Source: Mesocentrotus franciscanus (taxonomy: Eukaryota; Echinodermata; Echinoidea; Camarodonta; Strongylocentrotidae). Taken from it: a stretch of DNA of 64,000 nucleotides. Positions within the stretch are counted from its first letter, which is position 1. The number at the start of each line of letters is the position of its first letter. The DNA is taken from assembly GCA_037976565.1 (NCBI GenBank), contig CP137675.1, positions 31,571,820 through 31,635,819 on the forward strand, read 5' to 3'. The notes under the pieces are model-generated. The model was given only the letters and a program-made list of their open reading frames with translations. It was not told the DNA's origin and made no database searches. This document shows, one piece after another, positions 25,101-35,200 of the stretch. A program made the position numbers and the translations under genes.

Positions 25101-28100
25101 TAGGTCATATTCAAATACTGCACAAGGAGAAATGATCTGTGGATTATTTACTTTGTGGGATGTACTTGTATTGTGCAGCGGTTTGCAGTGAAACTTGTGA
25201 AAAAGTGTATTATAATGTATTCATTTTTAGGAAAAAAAAATTCAAAAAAGGGAAGAAAATTGACACAAAACAAGTAGAAAGATAACAACTTTGAAATCAT
25301 GACCGTTACTTGAACAATAGTAGATTTAGTTGATTTTTGGTATGTTATATTTGTGTTAAGTAGGGTACTCCTCACGCATGTCACAGGCCAGAGTATTGGC
25401 ACACTTGTGAACTAGCGCCAAAAAACTGAGGGGAAAATTTTCACCGATTCCGCGAAAATCGGTAGTATTCCCCCATACCCCACCTTGTGCAAGCCGTATA
25501 TAAAGTCTGGGTACAGTCTGTGTATGGGGAGGCCGGAGGGTTGACAAATGTCAGTTTTATTAAGGAATTCCCCATACGGACGGTTATTTCTGATTGGACA
25601 CCAAACATATATTATTAATATCATTAATTAGTGCTGTAAGTTAGGCGCCATGCTCGGGTTCGGTTTGGTTCGGCAGAGTTCGGCAATTTTTAACCCGAAC
25701 TTGGTTCGGTTCGGGGTTCGGTAATATAATAGCAAGCAGCGTAATAGCTACGGTGGTCGGCACTGGGCGGGCCCGACCAGCGTGGAGGACTTCTGCCCAC
25801 CACTCCTGATGAAAAACACTGCTTCCGACCGGCACGTATTTCACATAAAAAACTGCTTTACACGTAACTATTTGTAAAGAAAAGTAGTACTTACATTCAT
25901 TTTTCCGTCTTTAATCGTGTTTTATTTGCAGTTTTACAAGAATCATGATTTCAATTTGAAAATAAATGATATTTTTTAAAGATTTGCCGAGACGGTTGTT
26001 GTCTAATGTTACGAGTCATGAAAGCTGCCATATTGAATTACCGATGTATACAACACGTTATAATACACAGAGATAGCAGCCCAGGCTTGTGCGATTGCTG
26101 TTATTTAATATACAGGTTTATTTTTAATGGGGTAAATAATAATATTCCTAATTTTCCTGAATAAATAAATTAGAATACTATAATAGAACTATGTATTTAT
26201 TTCGTTATTAATTTGGTAAAATTTGTCCGATATTGTTACAACTAAAATTTTTTTTTCTTTCATTGATTGGGTTTGAGCCGAACTTGTTTTGATCAGCGCC
26301 TAGTACTACGCACGTGTTTTCTTGTTTATAGCTTGCGATCGCGAGGTTGCAGAGGTCAGGATTTGGGATTTAAATGGCATCTGTGAAGTCGTGCCCACGA
26401 CTGGAGAGGCATGAATCACAAAGGAGGAAAATGGGAAAAAAGTAAATATAAAATGAGCAATCATGACAAGTTAATTAGCCTGCGAAAAACGTTTACATTT
26501 TTCTGCCAAACATCCGAACCAGGCCTTTGCGTTCGGTTCAGTTCGGTTCGGAAGTGCCATGTTTGACGAACTTCCGTTCAGTTCTGGGGTTTGGCTACAG
26601 TACTATTATTAATTAATAATTATTACGGCGCTTGTTTAGAATCATATCCCTACTTTGACCCTGTAACTCCGGCGTAGAGATACCCTACTGAAACATAACT
26701 AAAAATCAAGTAAATATTCATCTTTTCTTCAAATAATGGCCATGATTTACAAGTCCTTGTGTTTCTTACCTGTTTCGTGTCAATTTTCTTATCTTTTGTG
26801 GAGTATTTTCTGAAAAACAAACACTTTAGTATACACTTTCTCACAGGTTTCACGGCAAACCGCTGCACAATACAAGTGCATACCGATGGTGGGTTGCGTG
26901 CAGGGGAGCGCCTGCGTGAAGTTATCTACCGTAATGATGCTGTCTCAGATCATCATTTAATACGGTATATAACTTCACGCATCGCCCGCACGCAACGCGC
27001 CATTGGCATTGGTATGCATTTGTATTGTGCAGCGGTTTGACGCGAAACCTGTGAGAAAGTGTATACTAAAGTGTTTGTTTTTCAGAAAATACTCCACAAA
27101 AGATAAGAAAATTGACACGAAACAGGTAAGAAACACAAGGACTTGTTAATCATGGCCATTATTTGAAGAAAAAATGAATATTTACTTGATTTTTAGGTAT
27201 GTTTTAGGCCGATGAAAGTTGATCTCATGGTTCTCGTCAGGCATTGTTGAGATTTTGATGAGGGATTTAGATCAACTTTCATCTGACTTTGATTTCATGT
27301 TCTCGCGGGCATATTTGGAATTTGAATGAGGGATTTTGATCCAAATTCATCTTTCATATACAAACCAATAGAACTTGTCGAGGGTATCGAGTCTTGTACA
27401 TTATACATGTAACGCTCTTACACCAATATCATACTCCAATGACTATTTCTTCCAAATTTTCTGTGATATTTGGGTTTCTGTGACACCATCTTTATTTCAT
27501 TTCATTTTCATTTATACTGTCTCGTTTCTGACTTAAACTTAAGGCCCTGTTTTATTATACTGGTATTAAATTATACCCGGTACGGTAGCGGGAAGCCGGA
27601 GTACGGCGTGAGGCAAAACATTCGCCCCGTGTCTAGCCGCAGACTATTCCTGGCCTACGCGATAGGCAGCTAAAGTAGCGGGCGGCATATTATGCCGCCC
27701 GCTACTTTAGACCAATCAGCGATCGACTTGGCAGACATCGCCATGGACGCTGTTCACATGGGCCACGCGCGGCAGCCAATCGAAAATATTGTTGATTTTA
27801 TGCAGTGCAGTTCCATTTTTTAGCAGTCTCATATCCATCTTAGCAAAGGAATTTTACCATTTTTACTAATTTTAATCATAATCATATATTGCAATTTCCA
27901 CCTGAATTTGGATCACATTCGTTATCGGGAATCCTCCGTTTAGGGCTACGATGTCGACGTCGTCGCTCAGTACCGTCTGATTTTATGCGCATGGTATCGT
28001 GCAGCGCGTGCGCGTAATACCATAAACCATACGAGAAGTTTGCATAATTTTTGACTGATAGCTTCAGTTTGAGGTGCAGAGCGAAAGCGTAGGGACGGTA

Positions 28101-28885
28101 CTGAGCGACGACGTCGACATCGAAGCCCTAAACGGAGGATTCCGATGTCGGATGTGATCCAAATCCAGGTGGAAAATGCAATATATGATTATGATTAAAA
28201 TTAGTAAAAAATTGGGCTAAAATTCCTTTGATAAGATTGGATATGAAACTGCTAAAAAAAATGGATACGAAACTGCACTAGCGCCGATTTTTTGAGGCGA
28301 CAATTTCATATCTGGACTTTTTGACGCGGGAATTTCGTCAGCGATGAGTGTTGAACTTTTTTGGTGCGCGAGCAAAATTTGATGCGGGCGCTGACGAGAA
28401 CCATGAGATCAACTTTCATCGGCCTTAGTAGCATATATCTACGCCGGAGTTAGGGGGTCAAAGTAGGGATATGATTCTGAACAAGTGCCATTAACATTAA
28501 TACATTTACAAAATTAAATCTTCAATTTAAAAAAGTTCATGCCTTCTCTTTTTTTGCCTTTGCCAACCGCAACCAGTATGGCAGTAACCTGGTATAAAAT
28601 TAAAAAGGGTAACCACCATGAATGTTTGTCCTTTAATTCTTTATATTTTCCAACAAACCGAAGATCTATGAGTATGAAACATCCCTTGTAACGTCTACGT
28701 TATAGCCGTAGCTGGTATATGCTAATAGGCATAGGGTCTATAAATATACGGGTAAACGGGTAAGCTTACTTACTTGCAGTTGCTGGAATAGTGGAAGCTT
28801 GTCGTGCATCGACTCCATTCGCTGACAAAACAGACGACGAACGCCATGCACTTCCCAAAGATCTTCTCACCAATATAGTGATCAT
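13996..28885 (-). CDS. NFS1: NFS1 cysteine desulfurase, mitochondrial (12 exons)
   Basis: Pyridoxal-phosphate enzyme that takes sulfur from cysteine (releasing alanine) and passes it to the ISCU scaffold for Fe-S cluster assembly in mitochondria. Twelve minus-strand exons join with GT-AG introns: 28774-28885, 25015-25082, 23513-23629, 23050-23133, 22173-22225, 21623-21721, 21016-21109, 18537-18671, 17883-18040, 16885-17156, 15148-15237, 13996-14059. The product is about 448 residues; human NFS1 is 457. Visible landmarks are a basic presequence (1-37), [10 protein letters not shown] in exon 3, [10 protein letters not shown], the PLP lysine in SISGHK (about residue 249), the catalytic cysteine in SSGSACTS (about 372) and the C-terminal KIKWTQH. 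One base is missing where exon 4 meets exon 5. Apart from that the gene looks intact, and the identification is secure. Confidence 0.96.
15148..15237 (-). CDS. NFS1: NFS1 exon 11
   Basis: 29 codons, [20 protein letters not shown] then HEVTQLREM, preceded by a TTTGTACAG acceptor and followed by a GTGAAT donor. Human NFS1 has G where this copy reads S in FGISRF. Confidence 0.93.
15298..15443. repeat. 73-bp exact tandem duplication in NFS1 intron
   Basis: Two identical 73-base units (15,298-15,370 and 15,371-15,443) start TAGCAGAAATATGTG and end TCGTTTCCAA. Either recently duplicated or an assembly stutter. Confidence 0.95.
15998..16516. mobile_element. TIR element with (GTT)n, in NFS1 intron
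   Basis: The ends read AGGCCT + A-run + TTGATGACTTGGCGTAAC, and its inverted counterpart GTTACGCCAAGTCATCAA + T-run + AGGCCT. About 520 bases, with an inner (GTT)n tract and a hAT-like CAGTGGCGTAG motif at about 16,161. Non-coding. The open frames crossing it are not genes. Confidence 0.75.
16068..16113. repeat. (GTT)n microsatellite
   Basis: About 15 uninterrupted GTT units. Confidence 0.95.
16885..17156 (-). CDS. NFS1: NFS1 exon 10, catalytic-cysteine exon
   Basis: 90 codons plus two bases. Contains [20 protein letters not shown] and the mobile catalytic loop [15 protein letters not shown] with the persulfide-carrying Cys, then [16 protein letters not shown]. Confidence 0.96.
17715..17832. 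mobile_element. MITE fragment (GTTTCATAAAA type)
   Basis: GGGGCCCTGTTTCATAAAAA followed by TTGTTATCAATAACAAGTTAC resembles one end and the interior of the element at 23,673-23,824. No matching right end was found. In an NFS1 intron. Confidence 0.45.
17883..18040 (-). CDS. NFS1: NFS1 exon 9
   Basis: 52 codons, [20 protein letters not shown] then [20 protein letters not shown] and [12 protein letters not shown]. It carries the conserved [12 protein letters not shown] cofactor-phosphate and dimer-interface segment. Confidence 0.96.
18537..18671 (-). CDS. NFS1: NFS1 exon 8, PLP-lysine exon
   Basis: Encodes [20 protein letters not shown] and [13 protein letters not shown]. The Lys in SGHK forms the Schiff base with pyridoxal phosphate in this family, and the Asp in HTDAAQ contacts the cofactor ring. 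Confidence 0.96.
20055..20996. repeat. ~140-bp tandem repeat with (CGGA)n-type tail, in NFS1 intron
   Basis: Six imperfect units, each starting near GAGCTATGACCTTTGACCTA and containing TTTTGATACCATGTACCTT and ATTAAAATCCGTCAAAC. They begin near 20,069, 20,213, 20,350, 20,491, 20,631 and 20,780. The array ends in ACGGACGGACGGAAGG repeats and a CCGACTTCGTCGG hairpin near 20,968-20,980. Confidence 0.9.
21016..21109 (-). CDS. NFS1: NFS1 exon 7
   Basis: 31 codons plus one base, [20 protein letters not shown] then [11 protein letters not shown]. It contains the conserved NNEIGVKQP motif. Confidence 0.95.
21623..21721 (-). CDS. NFS1: NFS1 exon 6
   Basis: 33 codons, [20 protein letters not shown] then [13 protein letters not shown]. 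It contains the conserved active-site His of T-E-H-K. Phase 0 at both ends. Confidence 0.95.
22173..22225 (-). CDS. NFS1: NFS1 exon 5 (one base short)
   Basis: Encodes [18 protein letters not shown]. The acceptor leaves only GG before ACT, so the conserved K-G-T join lacks one base. Exons 4 and 5 together have 137 bases where 138 are needed. A G lost from a GGG run at the splice junction would explain it. Confidence 0.92.
22622..22797 (-). mobile_element. tRNA-derived SINE in NFS1 intron
   Basis: On the minus strand, GCGCGATGGCTAGTGGTAGA (A-box-like) and CCAGGTTTGAAACC (B-box-like) are followed by TTTTGTAAGGCATTAATCC, the same body motif as the SINE at 12,603. Not a functional tRNA. Confidence 0.7.
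23050..23133 (-). CDS. NFS1: NFS1 exon 4
   Basis: 28 codons, [20 protein letters not shown] then ESNNISVK, containing the conserved TSGATESNN cofactor-binding turn. It ends in phase 0 at AAG|GTAATA, which does not match the phase of exon 5. Confidence 0.95.
23513..23629 (-). CDS. NFS1: NFS1 exon 3
   Basis: 39 codons, [20 protein letters not shown] onward to VEHARK, a highly conserved part of the N-terminal region. Phase 0 at both ends. Confidence 0.96.
23673..23824. mobile_element. MITE with GTTTCACAAA inverted ends
   Basis: The left end, CTGGGGGGCGTTTCACAAAA, and the right end, CTTTGTGAAACGGGTCCCTG, are imperfect inverted repeats. The interior has TGTCATCAGTGAAAAATGACA and its inverted partner. 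In the NFS1 intron upstream of exon 3. Confidence 0.7.
23957..24354. mobile_element. Palindromic MITE, family A, copy 2
   Basis: Nearly the same 400-base foldback as 5,946-6,345, in reverse orientation, with TATAGAGT ends, terminal TGACGTCA motifs and a central AACATTAGGAGCC loop. In NFS1 intron 2. Confidence 0.88.
24560..24835 (+). mobile_element. Possible LINE 3'-end with TTGAAT-type tail
   Basis: The segment ends in repeated ATTGAATTAAATTGAA, as in the simple-repeat tails of CR1/L2-like retrotransposons. No reverse transcriptase frame is present, so this is a weak call. Confidence 0.3.
25015..25082 (-). CDS. NFS1: NFS1 exon 2
   Basis: Encodes the end of the presequence and the start of the enzyme fold ([12 protein letters not shown], matching the conserved MDVQATTPL region). 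It enters in phase 1 and leaves in phase 0 at GTAAGT. Confidence 0.93.
25150..25345. mobile_element. Diverged half-copy of the outer palindrome at 26,627
   Basis: TTGTATTGTGCAGCGGTTTG, GTGAAAAAGTGTAT and the following bases match, with substitutions, the arm at about 27,020-27,190. Only one arm is seen. Confidence 0.5.
25645..26598. repeat. Segment bounded by TTCGG-repeat runs
   Basis: CGGGTTCGGTTTGGTTCGG at the left and CGGTTCAGTTCGGTTCGG at the right enclose about 800 bases of AT-rich sequence without supported exons. Probably a mobile element, but no target duplication was established. Confidence 0.4.
26627..28489. mobile_element. Palindromic element interrupted by a second element
   Basis: The ends GGCGCTTGTTTAGAATCATA and TATGATTCTGAACAAGTGCC are inverted repeats that continue inward through the TACTTTGACCC and CTCCGGCGTAGAGATA segments. 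The right arm is split at 27,206/28,425 by another TIR element. Lies in NFS1 intron 1. Confidence 0.8.
27207..28424. mobile_element. PIF/Harbinger-like non-autonomous element (TTA duplication)
   Basis: Terminal inverted repeats GGCCGATGAAAGTTGATCTC and GAGATCAACTTTCATCGGCC are flanked by TTA at 27,204-27,206 and 28,425-28,427. A 3-bp TTA/TAA duplication with GGCC-type ends fits PIF/Harbinger. Inside lies a further foldback at about 27,808-28,264 with TCCGTTTAGGGCT and AGCCCTAAACGGA arms. No transposase frame. Confidence 0.7.
28774..28885 (-). CDS. NFS1: NFS1 exon 1, mitochondrial presequence
   Basis: The ATG at 28,885 is preceded by an in-frame TAG 15 bases upstream, which fixes the start. 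It encodes [19 protein letters not shown] and a further Ser/Ala-rich stretch, 37 codons plus one base, typical of a matrix-targeting presequence. Two tandem donors (GTAAGTAAGC) follow; only the first, after 28,774, keeps the frame with exon 2. Confidence 0.9.
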
Positions 28886-29239
28886 GGCGATGCAAAACTA
28901 TTAGACTAAATAGATTTCCTTTTTCCCCTTTTTAAGATGAGCTTATCCACAGAACCCGTTTATAACTTTTTAGTACAATTTTTGGCAATATCCTAACTTA
29001 TCGAGATCGAGATAACTAACAGAAAACTAACAGAAAACCGACGTACGACGTGTTTACCAAAAAAGATCTTACGCAATTAATGTACCGTATCCCCGAGTTA
29101 GCAAATCAGAATTGAAAAAGAAAAGAAAAAATGGCACAGCTAGCAGAACAGAGAACAATTAGCTATTAGAAAAGAAGAAGACCAAAACAAAATAATATGT
29201 ATACGGAATTTGTCAAAATCTGCTTTAGATTTTGCAATA
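28886..29239. other. NFS1 upstream region
   Basis: Sequence 5' of the NFS1 start codon. No clear TATA box or NRF-1 core was found. AT-rich throughout, so the promoter cannot be placed. Confidence 0.4.
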
Positions 29240-29543
29240 GACAATTTTCGTAAGGTTATCAACTTTAATGCACAAATCTTTTTTGAAGTGCTTCGTTACA
29301 AATTATTTCATATTCACATGTTACTAATAATTGTATTTCAATATTCATAATGCGAATGGCATATATTAATTGTTGCTAGGTAGGACAAACATTATGGCTT
29401 GTCCTACCTAATAACAAGTAATGTATGTAATTCGCATTCTGACTATTGATCATTCAATTATTAGTAACAAGTGAATGAAATAATTTGAACGAGGCACGTA
29501 ATAAAGATTTGTGCCTTAAATTTGATTACATTACGAAAATGGC
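29240..29543. mobile_element. Palindromic MITE, family B, copy 2
   Basis: Arms ACAATTTTCGTAAGG and ATTACGAAAATGGCC are inverted, with the same centre motif (ATTATGGCTTGTCCTACC) as copy 1 at 7,891-8,178. Confidence 0.75.
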
Positions 29544-30098
29544 CTTTTGATAAACAAAAGAAACTGTGTACAAAAAGGTTTATTATAAATCATACGAATT
29601 GTTTTTTGTGCCCTAACTAGTTATGTTTATAAACATTAATTTCCTTTATCATGTTTTTTCCCTTGCAATATGTGCTTGAATTTTCATTCAGGACGTGAAA
29701 TATCATGCATGGACACCAATTTCATCTGTAAACAGTGTAAATTTAAGTTACACGGTTCTAAATTTCCCCTTTCTTCTCTCTCTGTCATTTTCCAATCTAC
29801 CCTCTATCTCCTTCTATTTTACCTTCTTTTCTCTTTCATTTCTCCTTTCTCTATCGTCGCTCTCTCTTCATTATTCCCTTTTCCCCTTTTTCAGAAAAAA
29901 GATTGAGGGCCGTGGCCGAAGCGGGCGTGTGGCGGGTGCAAATCTTTACAAAAAGAGGGAGAAATTCGTTCTACCACCCACCCCCCTTCGCAAGATAAAG
30001 AATGTATTAAAGTCACTAATCAAATTAAAAATAATATTACATTTGCAGTACAACCAAAGCGAGAAAAGGATAAACCACGTTAACAATAATATTGATAG

Positions 30099-30164
30099 GG
30101 GGTCAGACCATAGAGATATATACTTAGTTAGTAGTATATACATGTATCTCTATGGGTCAGACCC
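30099..30164. repeat. Short hairpin with GGTCAGACC ends
   Basis: GGTCAGACCATAGAGATATA and its near inverted copy TATCTCTATGGGTCAGACC flank an AT-rich loop. The surrounding 29,544-31,097 has no supported gene; the long frame at 29,695-30,201 lacks coding character. Confidence 0.6.
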
Positions 30165-31097
30165 ATTCGTTGGTCAGACCAGAGTAAGTAAGATAGTATA
30201 GCGCCATCTAACGATGTAAGCACTGAAATGAAGAACCGACGTATATAGGCTTCGTTTTTTTTTATATGCAGTTCAAATAAAAACTATTCTCCTCCACATT
30301 CAGGGCAAAGCGGTAATAATTAATTTAAAAGTTTTGTTTTATTTGAGGAAATCATCAAAAAAACGAAGTGAAGATATTAAAGATATTAAAAAATAGTCCA
30401 TCCCTAAATTCTTTCAAGAAAAAACTAAAAATAGTTTTGCTCAAATCTTATAGTAATATATAATAAAAAATCTGATAGCAGCTGGTAATCATCTTAATTT
30501 TTTATTTAGGTCTTCATCATCTGCTCGGATAATTGAATATTTATTTGTTCTTAAGATCTTACCTTCCCACAATCACCAATATAACTACTTCTTCTTCGGT
30601 CATGATTTGTTCTACTACTTCCTTCTTCCTTCTTCTTCCTTCTTCCTTTCCCCCTTTTTCCTTTTTCTTTTATATGTTTTCCTTGTCCTTGTCGTTTCGT
30701 GGTTGTCGTTCTGTAATATTGGTTTGTGTTTTCCAGGTCTTCGTAGGCACAATTTGAAACAATTTTTTCTTCTCGGGGATCCACAAACTATTATTCTAAG
30801 CTCTTGGAGGGCTATATACAGCACTATATGGGTGCTCGTCTTTAGTGACTGTACTAAGAAGCTTAGTACAGTACTGTACTGCTTTAGCACCAAATGTGAT
30901 ACTAAAATGAACAGACATAGGGGCTTTTATCAGCACCTTGTGCCATCACCTAAAGTTCGCATTAAATGAGATTCACATATTTGTATGATAATTATTTATC
31001 ATGATAAAAATTGGTTAGAAAATCATGAAATGTAGTAATTACAAAATCACTAACCGATTTCCGAATCAATTTTCTTTTTGTTTATGGATCGAAAATC

Positions 31098-31427
31098 ATT
31101 GGGTGGTATTCCGATAGCACGAACTAAGTTAAGCTCGGCTTTACTAGTTCACACTTTTATGGAGTGCCTGTTGCCAACTCATTTTACCTGTACATATTAT
31201 TTTAATCCTGCAATGAAAAGTGTCCCAAAAAATAATTTTGTAATGAAATGGGAAGAAAAAGATAATATGAGTATATGAACTGAATTTCAATAAAGTCTTT
31301 GGTAGATTATCTTTGTCATGAATATTGAAGGAGGAAGATGACACCTAGCATTCCATAGAAGTGTGAACTAAAATTCTTGTTTAGTCTGGACTTAGTCCCG
31401 GCTTAACTTAAGAGAATACCACCCAAT
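31098..31427. mobile_element. TIR element with ATTGGGTGGTATTC ends
   Basis: ATTGGGTGGTATTC at the left and GAATACCACCCAAT at the right are inverted repeats bounding 330 bases. Sub-terminal CTAGTTCACACTTTTATGG and CCATAGAAGTGTGAACTA are also inverted. Non-coding. Confidence 0.7.
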
Positions 31428-32084
31428 TAACTTTATATAATTATAAAAAAATATACGAATGATATGCAAAATTGTCAATGCTCTTCTGATGCTCGATCAT
31501 TGGCCTCATTGATTCCTTTGGCTCGGCACTTGTTTTTAGCATCCATTTCTTCTGCACCACTAAAGCTTTTGTCAGAAATTGCATTATATAGGTACATGTA
31601 CTAAATTTAGAAGGCGGGTGCAACTCCTTGCGTAGCACCCTTTTTTAAGCACTTCGTGTCTTTAAAAAAAATGCAATAATGACATTATAGTTTCTAAATA
31701 CTTTAGGCTTACACGTTTTAAAGTTGAGACTCATCTTTTGAAATTTCTAACAAAGCAAGCCCTACATTTTACTTATTATAACTAAACAAGTTATTGCAAA
31801 CATTTAAGACAAAACTTGAAAATGATTTGACAAAGTGTACATAATGCAAACAATAATATTTATATATGCCGACATACAAATATTGTTCTTAACATGATAA
31901 AATCAATATCATAATTAGGAGTCTGCAGATATGTTTCTGTGATAATTTTACAAACTTGTAAGGCTCTTTATGCGGATTAGATTCTCTTTTGTGTTTTTTG
32001 ACAAAATTAGTCTTTAGGTATCATGTATCTACACATATTATGCTTAATGATCATGGGGAGCCGATATATAAAATTGGGTTCTAG
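31428..32084. other. Intergenic stretch, nothing identified
   Basis: AT-rich with no supported exon or repeat. One reverse frame (31,441-31,638) has some coding-like codons but no splice or homology support. Confidence 0.4.
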
Positions 32085-32800
32085 GACACCTACCCCCTGG
32101 ACATCCACCCCAGGTTAATCACCCCCAGTCAACTACCCCCTAGGACAACTACCCCCCAGGGTAACCACTCTCTAGGACGACTACCCCCGGGACAACTACC
32201 CCCGGACAACTACCCCTAGACAACTACCCCAGACAACCAGCCCCGAGGACAACTACCCCTAGGACAACTACCACCGGACAAATACCCCGGACAACTACCC
32301 CTAGGACAACTACCCCAGACAACTACCCCGGACAACTACCCCAAGACAACTACCCCCCACGACAACCATCCTCTAGGACAACTGCCCCCTAGGACAACTT
32401 CCCCATAGGGCAACCACCCTCTAGGACGAGTACCCTCGGGACAACTAGTCCCCGGACAACTAACCCCAGACAACTACCCCCTAGGACAACTACCCCCAAA
32501 CAACTACCCTCGGACAACTACCCCAGACAACTATCCCCTAAGACAACCATCCTCTAGGACAACTACCCCAGACAACTATCCCCTAAGACAACCATCCTCT
32601 AGGACAACTACCCCCGGACAACTATCCCAGGGGGTAGTTTTCCTAGGGGGTACTTTTCCGGGGGTAGTTGTCCTAGGGGTAGTTGTCTGGGGGTAGTTGT
32701 CCCGGGGGGTAGTCGTAGTCATCCTAGGGGGTAGTTGTCCTAGGGGGTTGTTGTCCTAGGGTGTAGTTGACTAGGGATGGTTGTCCAGGGGGTAGGTGTC
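32085..32800. repeat. Self-inverted 'ggacaactacccc' minisatellite
   Basis: About 540 bases of imperfect GGACAACTACCCC(CTA) units of 13-17 bases in one orientation, then from about 32,625 about 175 bases of the inverse unit GGGGTAGTTGTCCTAG. The whole block could fold into a large hairpin. A related G-rich stretch occurs at 37,120-37,260. Confidence 0.9.
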
Positions 32801-32804
32801 CGGC

Positions 32805-33540
32805 TACGATAAAATTGCATTGCACGGCTATAATGCATTAAACATGGCAAAATTGTAAATCGCGTGCGGCTTATAAAATAATGACTATGGATGATACCGA
32901 TTGTTTGTCGACATTATTTGTTGATGACCTCGAAGTGACTGATAATTTGCAGCAATTTATCGCTTTGTTTATACACAATAGACTATAATATAATTTTCCC
33001 CATATAGATAAGAAAACGATATCTTCATAAATGCACGACAAAAAGAGATTGGCACTGCCAGGTGACCAATAAGTGATGAGATCTCAAACAAATCATTCTT
33101 GATTCCTTTCCGACAGAAATGATTTGATGAACTCTTATGAACAAAGGATACAGAAAATTGTGTAAAGAGGAGCTAACAAATTTCACTACCTTGTCACACA
33201 TTTTAAGGGGGGATGGTTGATTGAAATGAATAAATAACTCAACAATTAAATGTGATGCCATTTGATTTTTGTTCAAGACACTATCAACCAAAAAATAAGT
33301 GAATATACAATCAAACGATCGCAAGACAAATCTTCGAAATGAACTTTACAAATATAAAGTGGAGCATAGTTTGCTACCACTACGGACTTTGCACACAACA
33401 TAATGAAAACGAAAGAGTACCTTAATTACTGACATATCATGAAATGATAATTTACACAACCTCTATATTAATTCTGGGTATTAATTAGCATTCAATGAAG
33501 TTTGGATAAAAAGTAACTTATCAATCAATTTGGAAAAAAT
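32805..33540. repeat. Unit 1 of ~735-bp tandem duplication
   Basis: Contains GATTGGCACTGCCAGG, ATGATTTGATGAACTCTTATG and AATATAAAGTGGAGCATAG. The same landmarks recur in order in 33,545-35,200. Non-coding as far as can be seen. Confidence 0.8.
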
Positions 33541-33743
33541 ACACGTAGAACTTTACAAATTGCACTACACGGCCACAGTGCATGAATCATTACGAGATTT
33601 TCCTGTAAATCGCCTGCAGTTTATAATCATTATGATAACACTTATTTGTTGACAAAAAACTTGACATTGTTTGTTGATGACATGGGAAACCTCAAAGTGA
33701 CTGATATTTTGCAGCAATTCTTCGCTATGATTATACATAACAG

Positions 33744-33892
33744 CAGGGCCGTAGCCAGAGTTTGATGTTTGGGGGCACATACATGTAATTGATCGACGTC
33801 CTGGGGATGGGTCTAAGAGGAGGGGTGTCTGATCTAGGAGAAACAAAATGGGGGCACGTGCCCCTGTGCCCTCCCCTGTGGCTACGTGCCTG
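33744..33892. mobile_element. hAT-like MITE with 8-bp target duplication
   Basis: Ends CAGGGCCGTAGCCAGAG and CTGTGGCTACGTGCCTG are inverted repeats. CATAACAG flanks it exactly on both sides (33,736-33,743 and 33,893-33,900). An 8-bp duplication and CAG-starting termini are the hAT signature. The empty site is visible in unit 1 near 32,975. Confidence 0.9.
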
Positions 33893-34309
33893 CATAACAG
33901 CCTATAATATCATTTTTCCCCACGAAAGGTAAGACAACTATACCTTCATAGATGCATGGTAAACACGGATTGGCACTGCCAGGCGACAGATAAGTAATGA
34001 GATCTAAACACAAATCATTATTGAAACCTTCCAAACAGAAATGATTTGATGAACTCTTATGAACAAAGAATTACAAAAATCACGTAAGAAGGATCTGACA
34101 AATTTCACTACCCTATTACATATTTTGAGGGAGGTGGTTGATGGAAATGAAAAACAAAATTAATAGATACTCTGATGAATGGAAAATAATTTGTTTGCTT
34201 TTTGGTTTTGGTCATGACACTATCGACCAAAAGATAAGTGAATTAGTTAATTTCTGAGTGTTATTTCATCAAATAGTATACTCCTTTAAAGGAGTGTTGG
34301 TAACTCATA

Positions 34310-34460
34310 CAAATTCAAATTCAAATTCAAATTCAACTTTATTGATACAAATCCACAAGGTCGGATTATCATCCGACACGAACAACAATACATTAGGACA
34401 AAATACATTCATTGGTACATAACAAACATTAGGTCAGAATACACCTATAAGATATTAGGT
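34310..34460 (-). mobile_element. LINE-like 3'-end with (AATTTG)n tail
   Basis: Four AAATTC repeats next to AACTTTATTGATACAAATCC; on the minus strand this reads as an AATAAAGTTGAATTTG tail, common at CR1/L2-type 3' ends. No protein-coding part is present. Confidence 0.4.
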
Positions 34461-35200
34461 ACATGGTTGTAAGTAAATTAAAGGTAATTTAAAAGTAGTT
34501 TTTTTTTACATGTGCGTACTCGTATATATTTTTTCTTAGGGGGTGGGGATGCATGGCAGAAATGTATAACCTTATGATTGCTTTCGAAAATCATAGATAA
34601 TCCAAATTTGACGAGTGATGATACTCTTTAACAGCTTTAATTATTCTTGCCATAATTTGTGTAACTTCAAATGTGTGTTTAGGAGCGTTTATAGGCAGAC
34701 AGGGTGAGCCTTTTGGGGCTACATCCCCCAAAAGTATAAATAAGTATAATCTACCTCTAGAACGGCGATATAGATGTGCGGTATTATTTTACCTTAATTG
34801 TGACTGTTACCATGATTTATTATTTTTCATAAACTTGATGATTCAATGCCTTATAATATATATTCTGTTCCCATGTCAAATGCAATGAACTACGATATAA
34901 TCACTCACTCAGGATAATTTCTCAATCCTTTTTTTTCTTCACACTTACATGTCTGCAATCACACGATCGCAGGACAAATAAAATAAAAATGATATTTACA
35001 AATATAAAGTGGAGCATAGATTGCTATCACTAAGGACTTTGTACGAAGCAGAAAGAGAACGAACCAGTATACCAAAATGACATATTGCGAAATGCTAATA
35101 GACACAACCTACATGATTTCTTAGAATTAATTAGCATACAATGCCTTTTGATACAAGGGAATTATCCATCCATTTAGAAAGAACATACAGGAAAAATTGA

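Larger units (their letters stand above)
33545..35200. repeat. Unit 2 of the tandem duplication, expanded by insertions
   Basis: Repeats unit 1 with about 10-20% divergence, but is split by a hAT-like MITE (33,744-33,892) and by about 700 bases at 34,260-34,955 that include a LINE-like tail. The last part of the unit resumes at about 34,960 (ACGATCGCAGGACAAAT). Confidence 0.75.

Noticed and set aside
29695..30201. 168-codon plus-strand frame
   Set aside because: The first half is a CT-rich Ser/Leu stretch and the second half crosses a hairpin; no coding character.
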